Virus record (IMG/VR): IMGVR_UViG_3300017917_004426
Span: 1 to 64,000 of that record
Source: a virus
DNA length: 64,000 nucleotides
Reading direction: 5' to 3' (one strand)
Shown here: one piece after another, positions 58,444 through 64,000 of the stretch
How the letters are laid out: every line of letters starts with the position of its first letter
Numbering within the stretch: position 1 is the stretch's first letter
Notes under the pieces: generated by a model
Database searches by the model: none
Told to the model about the DNA's origin: nothing
What the model saw: the letters and a program-made list of their open reading frames with translations, nothing else
Program-made: the position numbers and the translations under genes

Positions 58444-59600
58444 TGTCTGAACCTAAACCACTAGATTACTATTGTAGTCAAAAGTTCTGGTGGTTAAATG
58501 TTGATTTAGGAAAATTTCAAACTTTTAGTTGTTGCGCTGCCACGCCGCAACGGATAAATGTAAATTGGCTAAAAAATCATCCTGGCAATTTGTTCAATAC
58601 GCCTGAACTGATCGACGAACGTCAGTCAATGATTGATAATCGTTTGGTAAACAGTTGCAGTGCGTCCTGTTGGATTCCAGAGGGCCAAGACAAACCCAGC
58701 AGGCGTCTAAGCATGGGAACGCAACATCGAACTCATTTAGAGACAGTTGCCAGCCCAGAAGTTTTAAACATTGTTGTGGGTTCTGACTGTAACATGACCT
58801 GTGTGTACTGTTGTAAATTTTACAGCAGTGCCTGGACAAGAGACATAGCCAATGGAACCTATCCAATCGATACTGCTGATGATAGATTTTCAATCAGCGC
58901 CTTGGACAAAACACTAGCAAATGTCAGTCAGAAACAAATAACATCAACTGGATTGTATCAAACAATTGTAGATGAAGTGATTGCTTTGTCTCAATCTTCC
59001 ACGTTACGAGAAATTGTTATTACAGGAGGAGAACCATTTTTATTTTTGGATCTATCTCGATTGGTAGGGTCTATACCCAGTCATGTAACTGTAACTATTT
59101 GGTCAGGATTGGGAGTTGATGAACAGCGGTTTGCACGAGAACTGCAAAAGTTAACCAACAATGTTACGGTAATGATCAGTGCTGAAAACATTGAGTCTGC
59201 TTATGAATTTGTTCGCTATGGTAATACATGGCAACGATTCAATAATAATTTAGATCAACTAAAAATTCGTGGCATATCGTATAAGTTTAATGCCACAGTA
59301 ACCAATCTTACTGCACCGGGGCTGATGAAGTTTGTAGATTGGGCACAAGATGTTCCAATAAATTTCCAGCTGTGTAACGATCCAGATTTTTTATCCGTAA
59401 GCGTGTTAGACAATGCTACCAAACATTTACTGCGATCTGAACTTATTGGTGTTCCAGACTTTGTTTTGCAGGCATTAGAGATTGATCCTAGCAATCAACA
59501 AGTGTATAATTTTAAAACCTACGTGAAAGAATTTAGTAGTCGCAGATCTTTGTCAACTTTGGCATTTCCAGAAACCCTAGTAAGTTGGCTTGAACAATGA
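58443..59600 (+). CDS. Radical SAM protein 6 (twitch-type, divergent)
   Basis: 385 residues from ATG 58443. CNMTCVYC (Cys116, 120, 123) with an extra Cys124; GGEP 195-198; V-M-I-S-A-E-N strand. N-terminal module divergent: C11, C30-C31, C72-x3-C76, W-W in place of A-P-W. The barrel is longer between the cysteine motif and GGEP (about 70 residues against 45 in the others). Most distant member, but the SAM and cluster residues are intact. Confidence 0.82.
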   Translation: MSEPKPLDYYCSQKFWWLNVDLGKFQTFSCCAATPQRINVNWLKNHPGNLFNTPELIDERQSMIDNRLVNSCSASCWIPEGQDKPSRRLSMGTQHRTHLETVASPEVLNIVVGSDCNMTCVYCCKFYSSAWTRDIANGTYPIDTADDRFSISALDKTLANVSQKQITSTGLYQTIVDEVIALSQSSTLREIVITGGEPFLFLDLSRLVGSIPSHVTVTIWSGLGVDEQRFARELQKLTNNVTVMISAENIESAYEFVRYGNTWQRFNNNLDQLKIRGISYKFNATVTNLTAPGLMKFVDWAQDVPINFQLCNDPDFLSVSVLDNATKHLLRSELIGVPDFVLQALEIDPSNQQVYNFKTYVKEFSSRRSLSTLAFPETLVSWLEQ

Positions 59601-59619
59601 ATTTGATTGAAAGATAAAC

Positions 59620-60072
59620 ATGTGGTACAGTCGTGTTGTTGCTAGTCTTGGTGCTATTCCAGACTTTATAGCGCACTATGAACGTGAGCTTGAAGATGCC
59701 AAAAAAGATTGTCGCATCGGTGGACTTGTAGAAAAAAATATCACAGCACTACCGGGCATCACCGAGTTTAGATACAATCAACTGCAAGAAATTGAAGCAG
59801 TGCTAAACTATCTCAACATCCAACTGCGCAAGATTCGCAGAAAGCATTTCCAAAAGTATCTAGAAGGTTATGCTCGTGCGCTCACATCACGTGATGCTGA
59901 AAAGTATGTGGATGGCGAAGATGAAGTGATTGATTATGAAACCATAATCAACGAAGTAGCATACCTACGCAATCGTTGGCTGGGCATTATGAAGGGCTTG
60001 GACACCAAACAGTGGCAAATGGGTCACGTGGTACGCCTAAGAACTGCTGGTATGGAAGACATCCAGGTGTAA
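59620..60072 (+). CDS. Conserved phage protein, possible UvsY-like recombination mediator
   Basis: 150 residues, helical and charged: AHYERELEDAKKDCRIGGLV, a central LRKIRRKHFQKYLEGYARAL, SRDAEKYVDGEDEVIDYETI, LRNRWLGIMKGLDTKQWQMG. The K-R-rich helix followed by Y-x-x-x-Y, a D/E-rich turn and a long C-terminal helix resembles the layout of T4 UvsY (137 residues), and the gene follows the uvsX block. The match is by architecture only; it could be an unrelated conserved protein. The TAA stop lies in the TAAATA box of the next gene. Confidence 0.5.
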   Translation: MWYSRVVASLGAIPDFIAHYERELEDAKKDCRIGGLVEKNITALPGITEFRYNQLQEIEAVLNYLNIQLRKIRRKHFQKYLEGYARALTSRDAEKYVDGEDEVIDYETIINEVAYLRNRWLGIMKGLDTKQWQMGHVVRLRTAGMEDIQV

Positions 60073-60075
60073 ATA
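60070..60075 (+). promoter_or_regulatory. Late-promoter-like TAAATA box containing a stop codon
   Basis: TAAATA, five bases, ATG 60081. Predicted +1 is exactly the A of the ATG; no Shine-Dalgarno. Confidence 0.6.
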
Positions 60076-60080
60076 CCTGC

Positions 60081-60836
60081 ATGAAAATTGTACTTGTCAC
60101 AGGCGGGTTTGATCCCGTTCATTCTGGGCACATTGCCTACTTCAATGCAGCAAAAAAACTTGGAGACCTATTGGTTGTAGGTCTCAATTCTGATGCTTGG
60201 TTGGCTCGTAAAAAAGGCCGACCATTCATGCCTTTCCAAGAACGTTTTGCATTGGTAAGTTCTCTTAAGATGGTTGACGAAGTGATAGTATATAACGACG
60301 ATGATGGATCGAGTTGCGATGCTATTCAAGTTGTTAAACTACGATGTCCTGACGCACAAATTGTGTTTGCCAATGGTGGCGACAGAACCCGGGACAACAT
60401 ACCCGAAATGGTGTTTGACGATGTGGAATTTGTGTTTGGTGTAGGCGGCGAAGATAAAAAGAATTCAAGTTCTTGGATTCTTGAAGATTGGAAAAAGCCC
60501 AAGACTGAACGTGCATGGGGATACTATCGTGTGTTACACGAAGTTGGGGCAGGCACCAAACTTAAAGAACTCACAGTGGCACCTAAAACTTGCCTTAGCA
60601 TGCAAAGGCATGGCAAGCGAGCAGAGTTTTGGTTTGTGGCCGAAGGCGAAGCCACAGTGTACACACTAGATTCCAGCACTGACAGAGATATCAAAGACCA
60701 TATGACCATACATGAATCATGTTGGATCAATCGGAACGAATGGCATCAATTGTGCAATGAAACAGATCAACCACTCCGACTTATCGAAATACAATTTGGT
60801 GAAAACTGTGTGGAAGAAGATATCGAGCGCCAATGA
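60081..60836 (+). CDS. Nucleotidyltransferase-cupin fusion
   Basis: 251 residues. Residues 1-135 are a cytidylyltransferase-type domain: GGFDPVHSGH with H14-S-G-H17, then VVGLNSDAWLARKKGRPFMP, ERFALVSSLKMVDEVIVYND, as in RfaE-C/TagD-like enzymes that make CDP- or ADP-sugars. Residues about 150-251 are a cupin like the C-terminal domain of mannose-6-phosphate isomerase type II (WGYYRVLHEVGAGTKLKELT, GKRAEFWFVAEGEATVY, NRNEWHQLCNETDQPLRLIE, IQFGENCVEEDIERQ). The fusion would make an activated sugar for the transferases that follow. Coupled to GT8 by ATGA. Confidence 0.82.
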   Translation: MKIVLVTGGFDPVHSGHIAYFNAAKKLGDLLVVGLNSDAWLARKKGRPFMPFQERFALVSSLKMVDEVIVYNDDDGSSCDAIQVVKLRCPDAQIVFANGGDRTRDNIPEMVFDDVEFVFGVGGEDKKNSSSWILEDWKKPKTERAWGYYRVLHEVGAGTKLKELTVAPKTCLSMQRHGKRAEFWFVAEGEATVYTLDSSTDRDIKDHMTIHESCWINRNEWHQLCNETDQPLRLIEIQFGENCVEEDIERQ

Positions 60837-61519
60837 AACCAATTCCTATATTTGTAGGATATGATCCAAGAGAAGCGATTGCATATCATACCTGCGTAAA
60901 TTCAATTATCCGCAATAGCAGTCAACCTGTGGCCATTGTGCCTGTGGCGTTGAACTTGTTCAAAGAATACAGTGAAACGCACACAGATGGCAGCAATCAT
61001 TTTATCTACACACGATTTCTTGTGCCTTATTTGATGCAGTACGACGGCTGGGCGATATTCATTGACGGTGATATGATTGTGCGCGGCGATATTGTAGAGC
61101 TTTGGAACTCAAAACAATACAACAAAGATGTCATGGTGGTCAAGCACGACTACAAAACACGCATGACTGAAAAGTACCTTGGTGCAAAGAACGAAGACTA
61201 TCCACGCAAGAACTGGTCAAGTGTGATCTTATGGAATTGCAACAGCCATCCTAATAGACGTCTTACTCCGGAGTTTGTGCAAAAATCCACTGGGGCTGAA
61301 TTACATCGCTTTACATGGTTGGACGATGCTCGTATCGGTGAACTGCCACCTGAATGGAATTGGTTGCCCGATGAATACGGGCCAAACCCCGATGCCAAGC
61401 TCTTGCACTATACCTTGGGCACTCCATGCTTTCATGAGTTTGCTGACACGCCACAAGGTAACGAGTGGCACAGAGAACGCATGCTCACTGAATATTGCCA
61501 GCAAAGGTTGCCAGAATGA
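60833..61519 (+). CDS. Family 8-type glycosyltransferase
   Basis: 228 residues. IPIFVGYDPREAIAYHTCVN and YTRFLVPYLMQYDGWAIFID followed by the D-G-D metal motif (78-80) are the glycogenin/LgtC-type GT-A signature. The later WSSVILWNCN and LPDEYGPNPDAKLLHYTLG complete the family. It transfers a hexose from a nucleotide sugar using Mn2+. Acceptor unknown: host lipopolysaccharide, a virion protein or modified DNA are all possible. Adjacent genes share ATGA couplings. Confidence 0.8.
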   Translation: MKPIPIFVGYDPREAIAYHTCVNSIIRNSSQPVAIVPVALNLFKEYSETHTDGSNHFIYTRFLVPYLMQYDGWAIFIDGDMIVRGDIVELWNSKQYNKDVMVVKHDYKTRMTEKYLGAKNEDYPRKNWSSVILWNCNSHPNRRLTPEFVQKSTGAELHRFTWLDDARIGELPPEWNWLPDEYGPNPDAKLLHYTLGTPCFHEFADTPQGNEWHRERMLTEYCQQRLPE

Positions 61520-62511
61520 CAGATTGGGAACTTGAAGATGAATCAACATATATTCCACCCTCGCCGTCGGCGCCGCCTGATCCGCATGTGTTGGACCAGG
61601 TAGTCCCAGAGATTCGAGAACTGTTTCGTAACATATTGAAATATCGCGTGGACCCAGCAGGAACATATTACAGTATTACATTAGAGAGTCTACAGCAACA
61701 ATTGGCTGCAATACCAGTCAATCAAATTGTGGCACTGGACAGTGAATACAGATACGAAAGAAAAGGTCACATGTACGATCCTCTATTGCAAAGTTTTGTT
61801 CAAGGTGCCGGCGGGCAAATTTCAACTTGGGAGAAAGAGCAAAATGTTATGACTCCGGCTGTGTTGCGCGGTATAACCAAACGCAAACAAATGGAAGGAT
61901 GTCGCGCTGCTGGTAGAGATTTTTATTACATGGACACAGGATACTTTGGCAATGGCAAACGCAAACTGTATCACAGAATTACCAAAAATGATGTACAAAA
62001 CTTTGGGCCGATAATAGATAGGCCAAGAGATAGACTGGACCGCACTGGAGTCAAACTCACAAAGTTTACACCGGGCACCAACATTTTGTTGGCACCGCCT
62101 AGTCAAAAACTATTGAACTTGTATGATATCAATCTCGAAGAGTGGTTGCAGCAAACACAGGATGAAATACAAAAACACACAGATCGACCCATTGTAGTGC
62201 GCCTCAAACAAGGACGATCAACTAGGGTAAATGACGATACCATGGAAATGGCTCTGGCACAAGATGTGCATTGCCTGGTGACATTTTCCAGCATTGCGGC
62301 CGGAGAAGCATTGTTATTAGGCAAGCCAGCCATCACACTAGGACCCAACGCCGCGGCTGCATTATGCAGCCAATCACTAGCAGAAATTGAAGCACCAAAA
62401 ATTCCCACACTTGATGAAGTTGATGCCTGGGCAAGGCACATTGCCTACTGTCAATTTACTGAAGTAGAAATGCGTAACGGCACTGCCTGGCGGATCCTCA
62501 ATGATCATTGA
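61516..62511 (+). CDS. Capsule-polysaccharide-type glycosyltransferase 1
   Basis: 331 residues from ATG 61516. N-terminal acidic proline-rich start, then RAAGRDFYYMDTGYFGNGKR and the C-terminal RPIVVRLKQGRSTRV, DVHCLVTFSSIAAGEALLLG, KPAITLGPNAAAAL. This matches the KpsC/KpsS-like GT-B donor domain (capsule synthesis; S-S-x-A-x-E-A, KP-x-I). Likely sugar transfer in the same pathway as the preceding genes. Overlaps the next gene by 11 bases. Confidence 0.68.
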   Translation: MTDWELEDESTYIPPSPSAPPDPHVLDQVVPEIRELFRNILKYRVDPAGTYYSITLESLQQQLAAIPVNQIVALDSEYRYERKGHMYDPLLQSFVQGAGGQISTWEKEQNVMTPAVLRGITKRKQMEGCRAAGRDFYYMDTGYFGNGKRKLYHRITKNDVQNFGPIIDRPRDRLDRTGVKLTKFTPGTNILLAPPSQKLLNLYDINLEEWLQQTQDEIQKHTDRPIVVRLKQGRSTRVNDDTMEMALAQDVHCLVTFSSIAAGEALLLGKPAITLGPNAAAALCSQSLAEIEAPKIPTLDEVDAWARHIAYCQFTEVEMRNGTAWRILNDH

Positions 62512-63433
62512 TGCAGTAGTATACATTAGTTCTGTTGCTAACTATCAAAAACATTCTAGGAAAATTGAATGTTTAGAAAGTTTTGCTGCTGGCGTCAAGC
62601 ATCAGGGTGGCAGGGTAATAGTAGAATATGATTTCAAATACACACCCAGTAGATTGGCAGTGATGTTAGGTTGGGCCACAACCAATACCGGTGGTAGAAA
62701 CATTACTTTGAGAAAACAAATCATTGCTGAACAACAGCGCCGCAAATTGCATACTATGTGCATCGATGCCAGTTGCTGGAAATATCTAGATGATTACGGC
62801 ACCTACTTGCGCTACAGTCTCGGTGGTCCATTTTATGATCGTGCAGAATATGCCAATCACAACAGTAACAACACCAAATGGATGGAAATAAGCACAAGGC
62901 TTGGTATCACATTGAACGAACAGCCAGTTGTTAGACCTGATGGACATGTTTTGATTTGTATGCAACGTGATGGCGGTTTTGCTATGAAAACCCTAGACCC
63001 TTTGCTGTGGCTGGAGACCAAGATTCAACAGGTCAGACAGTATTCTAAAAGACACATCATGGTCAGACCACATCCAGGTGCATACAAATTACAAGACTTT
63101 GATAAGTTTCGATCATTATCAAATGTCACTGTGGTAGATCCTGCACAATCGTCACTGCTGGACAATTTGCAAACGGCTCATGCCGCTGTGTTTTTCAACA
63201 GTTCAGCTAGTGTGGCAGCAGCAATGGCCAACGTGCCAATTTTTGCTGACGACGAAAGTTGTGTGAGTTGGGCAGTGGCCAACAAAGATTTGGCCATGAT
63301 TGAAACGCCGCAAATGTTTGATAGGTCACAATGGATAAATGATCTAGCAGCCGCGCATTGGAGTGATGCAGATGGGCGGGCTGGACGAATTTATCAAAAG
63401 TTTTTGCCTTATTTGACCACAACCACGTCGTAG
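62501..63433 (+). CDS. Capsule-polysaccharide-type glycosyltransferase 2
   Basis: 310 residues, with GT-B-like elements: GHVLICMQRDGGFAMKTLDP, HIMVRPHPGAYKLQDFDKFR, AAVFFNSSASVAAAMANVPI. The RPHPG and NSSAS-x-AAA-x-x-x-VPI pairs correspond to the donor site of the same family as the preceding protein, so the two may act in tandem. Ends in UAG, converging on the methyltransferase with a 25-base overlap. Confidence 0.65.
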   Translation: MIIDAVVYISSVANYQKHSRKIECLESFAAGVKHQGGRVIVEYDFKYTPSRLAVMLGWATTNTGGRNITLRKQIIAEQQRRKLHTMCIDASCWKYLDDYGTYLRYSLGGPFYDRAEYANHNSNNTKWMEISTRLGITLNEQPVVRPDGHVLICMQRDGGFAMKTLDPLLWLETKIQQVRQYSKRHIMVRPHPGAYKLQDFDKFRSLSNVTVVDPAQSSLLDNLQTAHAAVFFNSSASVAAAMANVPIFADDESCVSWAVANKDLAMIETPQMFDRSQWINDLAAAHWSDADGRAGRIYQKFLPYLTTTTS

Positions 63434-63966
63434 TTTTGACCAAACACATTGGGCCATTTGTGTCGTTTGTCTACTACTGAAATATCTTCGTGTGCTATTG
63501 ACAGCCGCATGTTAGAAAGTATTTTATTGCGCCACCAGTCTGGTGACTCTACCACAAGGTGTGCGTTACGTCCATCGGGCAAAGTTTTCTTTGCTGGATA
63601 ACAAGCAATTCTAAACCATCCACACCGCTGTATTTTGCTGTCAATCAATTGCAGTGTGAGATTCAAGTATTGTGGTTCAATGTGTTCAAACACATCTGCA
63701 CTGATCACAGCATCAAATGACCGTTTGGGCATGCGATTGAAAGCAGGATTGCCAGGATCGTATCCATCCACTGCTATGTTGGGATAGGCTTCTTTGATTG
63801 CTGTCATCAATCCACCATGGCCGCAGCCGTAATCCAACACACTCGAGGGTTGATATTGAGAGAAAAAAGGCACAACAGATTGCAACAGTTTGCTACCGCG
63901 CATGAATTGTCCTTGACTGTGCATGGTCGCTAACTGTGCTTGATAAGCAGGATTTATTATGGTCAT
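63409..63966 (-). CDS. Class I SAM-dependent methyltransferase
   Basis: 185 residues. Motif I SVLDYGCGHGGLMTAIKEAY (44-52 core), VDGYDPGNPAF as the acidic second strand, FDAVISADVFEHIEP as motif IV. These define a small-molecule or sugar methyltransferase rather than a DNA methylase (no DPPY/PCQ motif). Last gene of the glycan cassette but on the opposite strand. M15 is an alternative start. Confidence 0.8.
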   Translation of the reverse strand: MTIINPAYQAQLATMHSQGQFMRGSKLLQSVVPFFSQYQPSSVLDYGCGHGGLMTAIKEAYPNIAVDGYDPGNPAFNRMPKRSFDAVISADVFEHIEPQYLNLTLQLIDSKIQRCGWFRIACYPAKKTLPDGRNAHLVVESPDWWRNKILSNMRLSIAHEDISVVDKRHKWPNVFGQNYDVVVVK

Positions 63967-63970
63967 CTAT

Positions 63971-63976
63971 GATTTA
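63971..63976 (-). promoter_or_regulatory. Late-promoter-like box, variant TAAATC
   Basis: Minus-strand TAAATC, four bases, ATG 63966. One mismatch to TAAATA but the same spacing as the leaderless set; no Shine-Dalgarno. Confidence 0.3.
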
Positions 63977-64000
63977 CCTCAACATATTGATACTTACCTT

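Noticed and set aside
63967-64000. Further gene at the right edge
   Set aside because: Only 34 bases remain after the methyltransferase start. Apart from the TAAATC box no start codon with support is visible.

Overview
The window is a 64-kb stretch of a T4-type contractile-tailed phage (myovirus), probably infecting a Gram-negative aquatic bacterium. The evidence is a set of diagnostic T4-superfamily proteins: major capsid gp23 (cut by the left edge), neck gp13 and gp14, sheath-completion gp15, sheath gp18, tube gp19, gp4-type head completion, small and large terminase (gp16, gp17), gp32, UvsX, a gp1-type dNMP kinase and a DexA-like exonuclease. The host is not determined. E. coli-like sigma70 promoters and a TPR/heptosyltransferase-like gene of proteobacterial type are only hints.

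Layout. 1-4.9 kb: gp23 end, a glycosyltransferase-like gene, a minus-strand block (TPR-glycosyltransferase, a tRNA with a CUA anticodon, a conserved phage gene) and a structural gene. 4.9-20.75 kb: a small conserved gene, then five consecutive tail-fibre/adhesin-type genes (two above 1,300 codons, one nearly 1,600) made of shared repeat modules. 20.7-23.95 kb (minus): Nudix hydrolase, gp15, gp14. 24.0-30.3 kb: small genes, gp13, a glycosyltransferase-like gene, exonuclease, radical SAM, dNMP kinase, HNH-like protein. 30.4-36.8 kb: sheath, tube, tube-like/baseplate, gp4-like, small terminase. 36.9-44.0 kb: candidate internal-head proteins, including three tandem paralogues with T4-like capsid-targeting N-termini around an Ntn-hydrolase, and a structural protein. 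44.0-48.9 kb: exported nuclease, glycosyltransferase-like gene, two radical SAM proteins, SGNH hydrolase. 48.8-52.7 kb: large terminase and a large conserved protein. 52.8-60.1 kb: gp32, UvsX and a possible recombination accessory protein interleaved with three radical SAM genes, an SDR and a sulfotransferase-like protein. 60.1-64 kb: sugar-nucleotide/glycan cassette (nucleotidyltransferase-cupin fusion, GT8, two capsule-type transferases, a methyltransferase). No intergenic gap reaches 300 bases.

Regulation. A T4-late-like element, TAAATA (once TATAAATA), recurs at gene borders on both strands. At ten genes it (nine times as TAAATA, once as TAAGTA) sits 4-7 bases before the start codon with no Shine-Dalgarno, so the predicted +1 falls on or within two bases of the start codon. 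That predicts leaderless late mRNAs. Two sigma70 promoters have the same geometry. Genes with more distant TAAATA boxes usually have a Shine-Dalgarno. In five cases the box contains the upstream gene's stop codon.

The most unusual features are (1) a tRNA reading UAG beside a gene whose late promoter, Shine-Dalgarno and first ATG all lead into an in-frame UAG after three codons; (2) leaderless late genes; (3) six divergent radical SAM proteins with a shared N-terminal cysteine domain, three of them woven into the recombination operon; (4) a gp13 start codon hidden in a hairpin that the late transcript would lack. All assignments come from reading the sequence; no database search was run.
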